Made by a program: the position numbers and the translations under genes
Origin: Hellea sp.
GTDB taxonomy: Bacteria; Pseudomonadota; Alphaproteobacteria; Caulobacterales; Maricaulaceae
Assembly (NCBI GenBank): GCA_020631215.1
Contig: JAHDHS010000002.1
Coordinates: 1-64,000, forward strand
Reading direction: 5' to 3'
DNA: 64,000 nucleotides
Shown: in pieces, positions 55,377-64,000 of the stretch
Numbering within the stretch: the stretch's first letter is position 1
Layout of the letters: each line of letters starts with the position of its first letter
Notes under the pieces: generated by a model
Seen by the model: the letters and a program-made list of their open reading frames with translations, nothing else
Databases searched by the model: none
What the model was told of the DNA's origin: nothing

Positions 55377-56329
55377 GTGGTCAATCTCTCTGCCAGAGCT
55401 GGGATGTCGACGCCGCGCTTTTTGGCCTGCTTGAACATCAACAACGTATCTTCGATGCCTTGCTCCAATGAACGATAGGGCGAGGCGCCGATTAATTCGT
55501 CAAGCCGGCCATCATCGGGCTCTGCCGGAAAGGGCATGGGGTCGCCTGAAAAACTAATTTCGGCACTCACTTCGGTTTTCGCAGTGATCATGTCTAGAAT
55601 AGATGCCGTGTCAGCGGGTGTGCCGTTCATTTCAAAAACGGGCGCGCCTGTTTGGTCTTTGGAGACCGCGCCGATAAAACGGAGCGCGGCGTCTTCAACA
55701 TGGCAGAATGTCAGGGGGCCTGAAAAAGGTACGTTATAAGGTTTGCCCTCCAATGCGGCGAGCATTGCGACGCTTGGGGCGGCGCTCATGCCTTGGTCGC
55801 GGCCGGGGCCATATATGATGCCGGGGCGAATGCCAATGCTGGGCACTTGCCAGTCCTGCCAATACACGGCTGCCATCTGCTCGCCGCAAATCTTATGCGC
55901 CCCATAAAGTGTGGCAAGAAATTCATTGTCCCCCATGGCGGGCGCTGCGACTGAGCTGGCATAGGAAAGACGTTTGATCCCGGCTTGCCTGGCGGCCTCT
56001 AATATATTGATGCTGCCCATCACATTGACGCGGGTGCTGCCCACCGGGTCAGCTTTGCAAAACGGGACCTGCAACGCGGCAAGGTGAATAATGGCAGAGA
56101 TATCATATTGCGCGATAATCGCCGTCAGACGGTCATAATCGGTGATGTCTCCTGTCTCCCAAACCACATCCTCTGCGCCTTCCATGATCAGATCAAGACG
56201 CGCCCGATTATCAGTCAAATCATAGACGACCGGTTTTGCACCCATTTCGGTCAGGCATTTAACCGTCCATGCGCCTATGCAGCCGGCAGCACCGGTCACC
56301 AGAATGGATTTGCCTGCAAAATCAGTCAC
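55373..56329 (-). CDS. NAD-dependent epimerase/dehydratase family protein
   Basis: 318 aa extended SDR. NAD motif TGAAGCIG (about 12-19), DLTDNRARL with the Asp that prefers NAD, and the catalytic pair YGAHK (YxxxK, about 143-147). The middle PGIIYGPGRDQG is conserved. It acts on a nucleotide sugar or, as in many catabolic operons, oxidises a small hydroxy compound. The latter fits better here because no sugar pathway gene is near. Start overlaps the 2OG oxygenase stop by one base. Confidence 0.85.
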   Translation of the reverse strand: MTDFAGKSILVTGAAGCIGAWTVKCLTEMGAKPVVYDLTDNRARLDLIMEGAEDVVWETGDITDYDRLTAIIAQYDISAIIHLAALQVPFCKADPVGSTRVNVMGSINILEAARQAGIKRLSYASSVAAPAMGDNEFLATLYGAHKICGEQMAAVYWQDWQVPSIGIRPGIIYGPGRDQGMSAAPSVAMLAALEGKPYNVPFSGPLTFCHVEDAALRFIGAVSKDQTGAPVFEMNGTPADTASILDMITAKTEVSAEISFSGDPMPFPAEPDDGRLDELIGASPYRSLEQGIEDTLLMFKQAKKRGVDIPALAERLTT

Positions 56330-57315
56330 TATGCGCCGCCAATACGATCACGAAATTTCAACAGCGGCGCGAGGGCCGCATCGATCTGCGCACTCAGCGC
56401 TTCACCTTCATCATGTAGGCTGATCTTATCCACCAAAGCTTCCAATCTGGCCGAGGCCCGCCAAGCTTCATGACGCGCCAGCTCAGCCTTCAGGCCTGGA
56501 TCGTCCCATCCCGCCATGTTTACAGAATTGGTCGCATCCGCCGCATCAGCTTGTGCGACGACAAAGGACGGAATCACGGTGATACGTTCGGCCTTGTGTT
56601 TCATGCGGCAGGCGCGGTGAAAGATCATATTACCCTGCTGCATAAAACCATATCCACCGGTCGGGAACGGGACAGTGATAACGCGATCTGCGGGGAGGTC
56701 CGTATCCTTACCTTCTTCCCCGTCAATGCCCAACAATTTTTGCCCTTCCATTTTCGTGCCGTGAAAATACTGAAACTCTCCCCCCTCAAACTTTGTGGGA
56801 TCAGACAGCATCATCACAATATCAAAGGCAACTGAATCGACATGCCATGTGTCGACCGCTTTGGTGATGTCTTCGGGCGCGTAATTCACGCCGCAAGCGA
56901 CAGCGGGTACGGAATGGCGTGCCAGTTTCACGCTTGCAATTTTTGAGATATGCTCGGCAAGTTCAGGGCTGTCACAGAAATCTTTCATAAATTGCGAGCG
57001 ATAGCCCGCGCCCCGCACATATGACCCAAGACGGTTGACGCCAGTGCCGACACTGACATTGCGGTTGTCATACATTTTCAGGCAAATATCCCGCATGGCT
57101 GCGAGGCCTTCATCGGATAAAATGCGAAAGGCACTGCTTACGCCAAATTCTGACGGGCAGGCTTTGATGGTTTCTGCGTCGTAACCCAGCTCTGATAGTG
57201 ATGTCACTGCCTGCGGCATTTCTAGCGCCAGATGTCTGGCAGCGCTAAATTCCGGTTCATTTTCCAGCTTTAAATATTCCGGTGGTCTGTGATTTGGAAA
57301 AGGCAGGGTTTGCAT
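56329..57315 (-). CDS. 2-oxoglutarate/Fe(II)-type oxygenase
   Basis: 328 aa. A HxD...H facial triad is visible: His158 and Asp160 (DTWHVDSVAFD), His233 (NMIFHRACRM), with Arg244 (KAERITVIPS) as the 2-oxoglutarate carboxylate partner. The GGEFQYFHGTK strand between them is typical of cupin-like oxygenases. It probably hydroxylates the substrate or removes an alkyl group with O2. I do not recognise a named subfamily. It is the second such oxygenase of the cluster, besides the BBOX-like one. A 112-base gap separates it from the esterase gene upstream, the only sizeable gap in that half of the array. Confidence 0.75.
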   Translation of the reverse strand: MQTLPFPNHRPPEYLKLENEPEFSAARHLALEMPQAVTSLSELGYDAETIKACPSEFGVSSAFRILSDEGLAAMRDICLKMYDNRNVSVGTGVNRLGSYVRGAGYRSQFMKDFCDSPELAEHISKIASVKLARHSVPAVACGVNYAPEDITKAVDTWHVDSVAFDIVMMLSDPTKFEGGEFQYFHGTKMEGQKLLGIDGEEGKDTDLPADRVITVPFPTGGYGFMQQGNMIFHRACRMKHKAERITVIPSFVVAQADAADATNSVNMAGWDDPGLKAELARHEAWRASARLEALVDKISLHDEGEALSAQIDAALAPLLKFRDRIGGA

Positions 57316-57427
57316 AACGGCATCCTATTATGTGCAGGGAAACAGTCCGTCCGAACGAAGCCAATGTCAACGGGGCTTATAGCTTTGATAAGCGTTGTTG
57401 AAGTCAGCTATGGCAAAGCCTGATGAT

Positions 57428-58291
57428 TTACGCCAACAAAGCCGCGATCTGGCGTAAGGTTTTATGACGATCAGGCACGGGATAGAACATCCAGTAATGA
57501 CCATATTCGGGCTCTGAGATTAGGCTTCGAAGTTTGCCTTCGGCTTTGGCCTTACGTGCAAATTCCATGATTTCAGGATGCAGAATGTCTTGCGCGCCTG
57601 TTATGATATGCATCTTGGGCAAGCTGGAAATATCCGCCAGGGCGGGGCTGATCAGAGGGTCGGTTCTGGCCATATCTCCTGCAAAAACTGTGACGATAGG
57701 TTCTAATCCATATGGCGTGATGAGAGCCTCGTAATCATCATCCTTTGTGATCGGCTCGCGTCTCTCGGTCAGGTCCAGCCAGGGAGACCAGAGAATGAGA
57801 GGGTTGGTGATGGGCATTCGCCGCTCTGCCGCTTTTTGCGCCAGCATGAGCGCCAAATTACCGCCAGCGCTATCTCCGCCCAGATATATATTGTCCATCC
57901 CAAAAGTTTCAACGACCGAACGAAAATGACGATCCGTCCAATCATGAATTTCTGTCGCAACAGAACCAGGCGCAAGTGGATAGTCTGGTAGGATAATCGT
58001 CATATTTGCGTGATCACATAATTCAGTAAAGCTCATCCAATGGGCGGGCTGGAGTCCATACACAAAGCCGCCGCCATGTTGATGCACGTAAACTGTCTCT
58101 GTAGGCCCGCTAGTTGGGTGTATCGTCCAGATATTTTGTCCGTCAAATTTAGAGCGTTTAAAACGGGCCTTATATTTTCCTTTTGGTAAGCTATGGCGCG
58201 GATTGCCGCGTGCGGGGTCCTTGATCATATTGTTGCGATAGCGTGTTGACCGTAGGATGAATTGGACGGTTTTGTAACGAAAACTGCTCAT
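57428..58291 (-). CDS. HSL-family alpha/beta hydrolase (esterase)
   Basis: 287 aa. Oxyanion motif HGGG at about 72-75 (VHQHGGGFVYG), nucleophile Ser141 in GDSAGG, Asp candidate in ITGAQDILHPE and His in YGHYWMF. This is the hormone-sensitive-lipase branch of carboxylesterases, typically acting on short acyl or aryl esters or lactones. Its start shares one base with the stop of the Baeyer-Villiger-type monooxygenase, and such oxygenase-esterase pairs usually act in sequence: ketone to ester, then ester cleavage. Confidence 0.87.
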   Translation of the reverse strand: MSSFRYKTVQFILRSTRYRNNMIKDPARGNPRHSLPKGKYKARFKRSKFDGQNIWTIHPTSGPTETVYVHQHGGGFVYGLQPAHWMSFTELCDHANMTIILPDYPLAPGSVATEIHDWTDRHFRSVVETFGMDNIYLGGDSAGGNLALMLAQKAAERRMPITNPLILWSPWLDLTERREPITKDDDYEALITPYGLEPIVTVFAGDMARTDPLISPALADISSLPKMHIITGAQDILHPEIMEFARKAKAEGKLRSLISEPEYGHYWMFYPVPDRHKTLRQIAALLA

Positions 58292-59721
58292 CAGGTAATC
58301 TCGTAATCTGCCCAGATCGGGGTTTTCATGCGGCGTTTATATTCCAGCGTGGAGCCGGGCCAATTGCGGGTAATTTTATCACCGTCCTTATACCAGCTGG
58401 CATCGACCTTGTTCCAATTTAGCCGACTTAACCGCTGCTGCATTTCTCTGTCATATTCAATTTCGGCAGATGGTTTAACGCTGATAATGTTCGGCGTACT
58501 CCTTGTCATTAATTGTAGAATATAGCTTACTTGCTGCTCGATTTTGAAGACGATGGAAGTATGACCTGAATTTGTATTGGGGCCGTAAAGCATAAACATA
58601 TTTGGAAAGCCGGCCGTTATGACGCCATGATAAGCTTTGGCTCCGTTTTTCCAATGCCGATCCAGAGTAAGCCCGTTCTTGCCCCTAACAACAATGTCTT
58701 TCAGGAAGGGCCTAGTTTGAAACCCCGTCGCAAAAACAACAACATCATGCGCACGGTTTACGCCATCCGTCGTCTGAATGCCTGACGCGTTAAACCTGTC
58801 TATGGCTGCGGTGACATTCTCAACATTGTCGCGTGCAAGAGTAGGATAGATCTTATCCGAGAGCAGAATACGTTTGGCACCAATCGGATAAATTGGAGTC
58901 ATTTTCTTTCTGAGTTCAGGGTCTTTGATATATTTTTTGAGCGCGTATTGATTCCATGCTTTGGCAAAGCTGCTTGTGATTGGATTGCCTTTAATCGTTG
59001 GCCAGACAAAAAATTCACCTTGTGCCCAGAGGTTAAAGCGGGCGATTTGTGCGAGGAAGGGCAAGCGTCTGCCGAGCCATTTTTCCAATCTCGTATAGGC
59101 TCTGTCGGGTTTTGGTAAAATCCAATTGGCGCTGCGGTGATAGACTGTTAGTTTTTGGGAGATTTTCGCCAGTTCGGGGATGAGCTGTATCGCGCTGGCG
59201 GCATTGCCGATGACCGCAATGTTTTTATCTCTGAGTTCTACAGAATGATCCCATTGCGCGGAGTGAAAGGCTATGCCCTTAAAACAATCGCGGCCTTTGA
59301 ATTCAGGTGTCTTGGTATGGTGAAGCTGTCCCACTGCAGATACTAAAAATCGGCACTGTAAGTGGTCGCCATTTCGCAGTCCCACTTCCCAATGATCATG
59401 TTTCCAAGTTGCCGAAACCACGTCCGTTCTAAATCTTATTCGCCGCCGCAAATCAAAGGCGTCTGTGAAATCGTTCAGATAGTTTAGGATTTGCTTCTGT
59501 TTGGCCCATTTGAAATCCCAAGTCGGATTTGGCCAAAACGAATAAGAATAGTAAGCGCTGGCAATATCGCACTCCGCCCCCGGATAAGTATTTTCCCGCC
59601 ACGTACCGCCAACACTTTCGGCTTTTTCCAGAATGAGAAAATCATGGCGTTCCGCCATGGACAGTTTGGCCCCCATACACAAGCCGCCAAAACCTGTGCC
59701 GATAATTATCGTTTCAATCAT
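58291..59721 (-). CDS. Baeyer-Villiger-type flavin monooxygenase
   Basis: 476 aa. FAD site GTGFGGLCMG (about 8-17), GGTWRENTYPGAECD, the BVMO fingerprint F147-x-G149-x3-H153-x3-W157, second Rossmann motif IGNAASA, and a GFQTRPF near the C-terminal third. It inserts oxygen next to a carbonyl (or oxidises a heteroatom) with NADPH and O2. It is the first gene of the eleven-gene minus-strand array, and its 217-base upstream region is shared with the divergent BCCT transporter. Confidence 0.9.
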   Translation of the reverse strand: MIETIIIGTGFGGLCMGAKLSMAERHDFLILEKAESVGGTWRENTYPGAECDIASAYYSYSFWPNPTWDFKWAKQKQILNYLNDFTDAFDLRRRIRFRTDVVSATWKHDHWEVGLRNGDHLQCRFLVSAVGQLHHTKTPEFKGRDCFKGIAFHSAQWDHSVELRDKNIAVIGNAASAIQLIPELAKISQKLTVYHRSANWILPKPDRAYTRLEKWLGRRLPFLAQIARFNLWAQGEFFVWPTIKGNPITSSFAKAWNQYALKKYIKDPELRKKMTPIYPIGAKRILLSDKIYPTLARDNVENVTAAIDRFNASGIQTTDGVNRAHDVVVFATGFQTRPFLKDIVVRGKNGLTLDRHWKNGAKAYHGVITAGFPNMFMLYGPNTNSGHTSIVFKIEQQVSYILQLMTRSTPNIISVKPSAEIEYDREMQQRLSRLNWNKVDASWYKDGDKITRNWPGSTLEYKRRMKTPIWADYEIT

Positions 59722-59938
59722 GGAAGAAGCATAGGACAGTTTTTGACATTTAAAAGGCGTATGTCACGATGGTTACAAACTATGTGGTGCGAATGTCTGA
59801 ATAAGATAAGGCGGTTTAATAGTTCCATATAAATCTATTATTTCGAACTGAAATGCGGCTTTAATGCCTTCGCCAGCGGTGAAAACCATTTGATGCGGTC
59901 CTGCCAATCCCCCATAGATAAAAGAAAAAGGGGAATTC

Positions 59939-61534
59939 ATGTCATCTGAAGCTGCGCCAGAGACACTCAAGGTCAATCTGCAAAAATCGGGTTTCTATGA
60001 AGGGTTTAATCGCTTCGTAGCGCTGGGCGCAAAATTGTGCGTTGGCTTGCTGATTTTGGCAGCGGCGCTTTTCCCCAAGGAAGCGGGAGCCGTTTTGCTC
60101 GACTGGCAAAACTGGACAACCGGCGCGTTTGGCGGGTGGTATATCTATGTCACAGCCTTTTACCTGCTCGTTTGTTTGGGGATTGCCCTTTATCCGCGCA
60201 CAGGCCGAATTAAGCTTGGCGGGCCGGCCGAGACCCCGGAATTTTCAAGATTTTCATGGTTTTCCATGATGTTTGGGGCCGGCATTGGTGTGGGCATGTT
60301 GACCTATTCAACCGCAGAACCGATTTTTCATTTCGCCAATAACCCGGATGTGATCAAAGGCCTGTCTGAAGGCCAAAACGCGAATAATGTTCGCAATGCT
60401 TATAAATGGGCCTTTCTACATTATGGCCTGACGCCATGGGCCTGTTACGGCATCGTTGGCATGGCCTTGGGGTATTTTTCTTATAACCGTAAGCAGCCTT
60501 TATCATTCCGGTCTTCGCTGACACCCCTATTCGGTATCAAGACTATGCAAGGCCCGGTTGGGCATGTCGTCGACATCATTGCGATCCTCGCCACAATCGT
60601 CGGGGTCGGGGTGACCATTGGGTATGGCGTGTCGCAATTTGCATCTGGCGTATTCAATATTACAGGGTTTTCCTGGATTAGCGCAGAGAATGGTAAGCCG
60701 ACTCTGTTGGCTCAGTTATTGGCGCTGATTATTATTTTGACGGCTTCGGTCTGGTCTGCCCTGACCGGTGTCAGCAAAGGGATTAAGTGGCTGTCCAATA
60801 TCAATATGGGACTATCTTTTTTCTTGCTCTTTTTCTTTGCGGTGTTTGGGGCGACGTTATTCGCATTTAAGCAGTTCTTCGTCACGATTTATGATTATTT
60901 CGCCGCTTTGCCTGCCATGTCCTTCACGGTGTGGAAAGACGGCGATCTTGCCAATTGGCAGGGCGCGTGGACCATATTCTATTGGGCGTGGTGGATCGCT
61001 TTCGCGCCTTTTGTGGGCTTGTTCCTGGCGCGCGTCTCAAAAGGGCGATCAATCCGCGAATATGTATTGGGGGCCATATTTGTGCCGTCGGTTATGGGCT
61101 TGACGTGGTTTGTTTTGGTCGGCGGGACAGCGATAAGCCTAGAGCTATCAGGCGTAGCGAATGGGGCGATTGTCAATGCTGATATCTCGGCGCAGCTTTT
61201 TAAAACTATAAATCTGGTGCTTAGCCCGTTCTTTGCCAAGTTAATGTCTTTTGTCATTGTCGTGCTTTTGCTGACCTATTTGGTAACGTCGGCTGACTCG
61301 GCCATTCTGGTGATCAATACGATTACATCTGTCGGCAATCGTGCCAAGGCTCGTGCCAAACATATTATTGTTTGGGGCGTTATATATATGGCGATGGTTG
61401 CGGCATTATTGACTGCGGGCGGAATGGATGCCTTGCGCTCGGCTATGATTATCGGGGCTTTGCCATTTTCTTTTGTGATGGCGCTGATGGCGATCTCACT
61501 CTTGAAGTCACTCATTTTCGACTCAGAGAGGTAA
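59939..61534 (+). CDS. BCCT-family betaine/carnitine/choline transporter
   Basis: 531 aa with about twelve membrane segments, AAGGGGA just before the start. Family segments are clear: FSMMFGAGIGVGMLTYSTAEPIF (substrate-site Gly-rich helix), HYGLTPWACYGI, and the signature TIFYWAWWIAFAPFVGLFLARVSKGRSIREY. Members import quaternary ammonium compounds with Na+ or H+, or exchange them. The Gly-rich motif AGIGVGM differs from the MGIG of BetP, so sodium dependence cannot be assumed. It is divergent from the catabolic array and followed by a TonB-dependent receptor, which together would bring the substrate across both membranes. Confidence 0.92.
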   Translation: MSSEAAPETLKVNLQKSGFYEGFNRFVALGAKLCVGLLILAAALFPKEAGAVLLDWQNWTTGAFGGWYIYVTAFYLLVCLGIALYPRTGRIKLGGPAETPEFSRFSWFSMMFGAGIGVGMLTYSTAEPIFHFANNPDVIKGLSEGQNANNVRNAYKWAFLHYGLTPWACYGIVGMALGYFSYNRKQPLSFRSSLTPLFGIKTMQGPVGHVVDIIAILATIVGVGVTIGYGVSQFASGVFNITGFSWISAENGKPTLLAQLLALIIILTASVWSALTGVSKGIKWLSNINMGLSFFLLFFFAVFGATLFAFKQFFVTIYDYFAALPAMSFTVWKDGDLANWQGAWTIFYWAWWIAFAPFVGLFLARVSKGRSIREYVLGAIFVPSVMGLTWFVLVGGTAISLELSGVANGAIVNADISAQLFKTINLVLSPFFAKLMSFVIVVLLLTYLVTSADSAILVINTITSVGNRAKARAKHIIVWGVIYMAMVAALLTAGGMDALRSAMIIGALPFSFVMALMAISLLKSLIFDSER

Positions 61535-61702
61535 GTCTAGTGCGAAACTCCACTGAGTCGATAATTCGCGATAATGGGCTGGATTAGAAAAGATAATGTT
61601 AAGGGCGAAGGAGGGGGCTCGTGTGGTTAAAATGCAACATAATTCGATAAAATTAGTAAAAATCACATGATTTAAGGAATGCTACTGGTGCATATAATTG
61701 AA

Positions 61703-61736
61703 TTGACTAATAGTAATGTTACTACACATGTATAAA
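61703..61736 (+). promoter_or_regulatory. Candidate promoter/operator of the TonB-dependent receptor
   Basis: TTGACT (61703-61708) is a good -35 element; the best -10 word TATAAA (61731-61736) is 22 bases away, longer than ideal. Between them lies the inverted repeat TAGTAA-TG-TTACTA (61711-61724), a plausible regulator site inside the promoter. The receptor starts 37 bases further on, after AGGGGAAA. The 238-base region upstream is otherwise AT-rich and without a gene. Confidence 0.45.
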
Positions 61737-61772
61737 AATCAACGCCAACACGTCTCAAAACAGGGGAAATCA

Positions 61773-64000
61773 ATGAAGAAGCAAAACCTACTCAGCTGCA
61801 CGGCCATCTGCGCGATCGCAGCAACCGGTATGCCAAGCACAGCTTACGCGCAGCTTGAAGACGAAGTCATCGTAACAGCGACCAAGCGCGCTGAAAGCGC
61901 CGCCGATATTCCGATTGCTGTCTCTGCTTTGGGAGAAGATACGCTTGATGAGTTGCGCGTCGATGTCTTCACAGATTATTTGGTGCAGCTTCCCGGTGTC
62001 TCAGCGGGTGGTTCCGGCCCGGGTCAAAACACCATCTACATTCGTGGTCTGGCTTCCACAACGCCAACTTTGTCAGTTGCCGGTGTTGCTGGCTTAGCGC
62101 CAAACGTCGCTTTTTATCTTGATGAACAGCCGCTCGCTCAGCCGGGCCGTAACCTGGATGTATATGCGGCTGACTTAGAACGCGTTGAGGTTCTATCCGG
62201 CCCTCAAGGCACGCTGTTTGGCGCGTCATCTCAGGCTGGTACAGTTCGGATGATTACGAATAAGCCGAAAATTGGCGTTGAAGAAGCCAAGTTTAGCGCG
62301 GGGACATCTTTCACCGATGGCGGTGAGATGAGTTATAAAGCCGAGGCTGTCTATAATGTCCCTGTGACTGAAAATGCGGCGCTTCGTGCTGTCGTTTATT
62401 ACGATCATCAAGGGGGTTACGTTGATAACGTGCCGGGCACGATTGATATGAGTCAATCAGCTCGCTATCGTCAAGAGGGCACTGTGCGCTCAAATGGTGT
62501 GCCTGTGTCATCAGTGCGTGCCGGTTTCAGTACACTGTTTGACACAGATAATGACCCGACAACGCCAAATGTTTCCATTCCAGTGGATCTTTCGGGTATT
62601 ACCTTCTTGCAGAATGATAACTCCGACATTGCCGAAGATAACATTAATGACACAGATTATTTCGGTTTCCGTCTCTCCGGGCTTTATGAATTTACGGATG
62701 ATTGGTCTTTAAGTGTTGGTTACGCGCATCAGGAACTGGACTCTGACGGGGTTTTCTACTCAAATCCTGATCTCGGCGATTATAACGTCAATATCTATGA
62801 AGAATCATTCATTGAGGATGAGTTTGACAACGTAAACTGGACGTTGAAAGGCCGCCTTGGCATGCTGGACGCGCTATACACGGGTGCATTTACGAAGCGG
62901 AAGACGGATCAGCGCATTGATTACACAGACTATCTCTATGTGGCGCAGTATCTACCTTACTATATCTGTGATTATTACAATGCGTATTACACTAATGACA
63001 GTCAGGTGGATTACAGCGATCCAAACAATCCGGTTTACCGCCCGCAAGGTGGAACCTGTCAGGCACCAGCACTTTATGTGCCGTCCAGAAGCCGTACAGA
63101 GGTTCAGACACATGAATTGCGTTTCAACACACCGGCTGAAAAGCGCCTTCGCGCCACATTTGGCGGTTTCTATAGCGACTTGAAACTAAAAGAGCGCAAT
63201 GACTTCTCCTATGCGGGGGATGCCAATATCGCCTACGGCCCATTCCCGGATAACACATCCTTCCCGGATCAAGGTGATGGATTTTTCACTGACGCCGGGC
63301 CATACCCGGCAGATACACGCTTCCGGAATGATTTCCTACGGACAGATGAGCAGTTTGGTATCTTTGGTGAGGGTACATTTGATTTATCCGATCAATTCGC
63401 CTTGACGGTAGGTGCCCGTTATTATGACATCGAAGTGGATCTGAAAGGGACGGCGAACTCGTCATTCTGTAACCTCTTCTCAGGAATTGACCGGGATCGC
63501 TTTGGTACAGATGTAAATGATTTGTATGATGGCGATGGCAGCTACACATTTACACGTTCCTGTAATGATGCCGCTATTCAGACCTTCACATTGGATGACT
63601 CTCAACAAGACATTGAAAATGCGTTCTTGACGGCAGGTTTGGGTGCCAGCACGGCGGCAGCACAAGCCGCACGCGTATTTAATGAATTGCGTGCGCCTGA
63701 CACGGCAAATGCCAAAGGGACGATCTTCAAAGTCACGGGTACTTGGACGCCAAATGATGACATGTTGTTCTATGCAACATATTCACAGGGCTTCCGGCCT
63801 GGCTTGTTAAATCGTCCGGGAGGTGCAACGCAGGGTGACTTTACCGTCCCATTTGAACTTGACACAGATGATGTCGATAACTTTGAATTGGGTTGGAAGA
63901 CGACGCTGATGGATAATCAGTTGCGCTTCAACGGTAATGCCTTCTTCGTGGATATTAGCAAATTGCAGACCACAATTTTCGATCCGAGTATTGTGAACCT
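61773..64000 (+). CDS. TonB-dependent receptor, 3'-truncated by window edge
   Basis: The frame runs open from ATG 61773 to the window end (742 codons and more). Signal peptide to about residue 26 (TAYA), then a TonB-box-like DEVIVTATKR (about 30-39), the plug domain with QLPGVSAGG, TIYIRGLAS, DEQPL, and ERVEVLSGPQGTLFGASSQAGTVRMITNKP, followed by barrel strands alternating with loops. It resembles the large TonB receptors of Caulobacterales/Sphingomonadales that import diverse organic compounds rather than classic siderophore receptors. Placed after the BCCT gene, it is probably the outer-membrane route for the substrate of the catabolic cluster. Confidence 0.9.
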   Translation, partial: MKKQNLLSCTAICAIAATGMPSTAYAQLEDEVIVTATKRAESAADIPIAVSALGEDTLDELRVDVFTDYLVQLPGVSAGGSGPGQNTIYIRGLASTTPTLSVAGVAGLAPNVAFYLDEQPLAQPGRNLDVYAADLERVEVLSGPQGTLFGASSQAGTVRMITNKPKIGVEEAKFSAGTSFTDGGEMSYKAEAVYNVPVTENAALRAVVYYDHQGGYVDNVPGTIDMSQSARYRQEGTVRSNGVPVSSVRAGFSTLFDTDNDPTTPNVSIPVDLSGITFLQNDNSDIAEDNINDTDYFGFRLSGLYEFTDDWSLSVGYAHQELDSDGVFYSNPDLGDYNVNIYEESFIEDEFDNVNWTLKGRLGMLDALYTGAFTKRKTDQRIDYTDYLYVAQYLPYYICDYYNAYYTNDSQVDYSDPNNPVYRPQGGTCQAPALYVPSRSRTEVQTHELRFNTPAEKRLRATFGGFYSDLKLKERNDFSYAGDANIAYGPFPDNTSFPDQGDGFFTDAGPYPADTRFRNDFLRTDEQFGIFGEGTFDLSDQFALTVGARYYDIEVDLKGTANSSFCNLFSGIDRDRFGTDVNDLYDGDGSYTFTRSCNDAAIQTFTLDDSQQDIENAFLTAGLGASTAAAQAARVFNELRAPDTANAKGTIFKVTGTWTPNDDMLFYATYSQGFRPGLLNRPGGATQGDFTVPFELDTDDVDNFELGWKTTLMDNQLRFNGNAFFVDISKLQTTIFDPSIVN

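Overview
The window looks like chromosomal DNA of a marine alphaproteobacterium. The complete cpa-style Tad pilus locus, two TTAA-N7-TTAG boxes resembling CtrA sites, a DUF3035 lipoprotein beside lspA, and moderate GC all point to the Caulobacterales/Maricaulales (Hyphomonadaceae or Robiginitomaculaceae type). The order-level placement is inference from gene content and protein style, not from a marker gene. I saw no rRNA, tRNA, CRISPR array or prophage.

Layout. 3-800: 3' part of a tyrosine-phosphatase-like gene. 812-13502: a Tad pilus locus, with two TadE/TadG pseudopilins and a stand-alone secretin N-domain protein on the minus strand, then two Flp pilins, cpaA, cpaB-cpaC-cpaD-cpaE-cpaF-tadB-tadC on the plus strand and a TadD-like TPR lipoprotein facing back. 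13620-17509: an M17 aminopeptidase and an NlpC/P60 peptidase separated by an acyltransferase and a MarR regulator. 17572-22221 (minus): thiS-thiG-halogenase-secG-pyrG. 22294-25250: aroQ, accB, accC and an AT-rich orphan. 25252-39986: crtB, parE, glnE, a large autotransporter, lspA, a DUF3035 lipoprotein, a YghU-type GST, a sterol-desaturase-like protein and a GDPD-like protein. This stretch holds two repeat-rich intergenic regions (26176-27004 and 36455-37401), including an inverted pair of sequences resembling the 5' domain of a group II intron.

40730-64000 is the part most likely to hold an undescribed system. A plus-strand operon (alpha/beta hydrolase, FadN-like bifunctional dehydrogenase/hydratase, acyl-CoA synthetase, enoyl-CoA hydratase) converges on an eleven-gene minus-strand array: BVMO, esterase, 2OG oxygenase, epimerase-like SDR, FAH-family protein, two SDRs, non-pyrrolysine MttB-like methyltransferase, TMADH-type flavoprotein, BBOX-like dioxygenase and HD-domain protein. 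A BCCT transporter and a TonB-dependent receptor are divergent from it. Together they read as uptake and stepwise breakdown of a quaternary-ammonium compound (betaine, carnitine or trimethylamino-phosphonate type) with an oxidisable carbon skeleton. The BBOX-like/HD pair resembles the TmpA/TmpB oxygenase pair. The actual substrate cannot be read from sequence.
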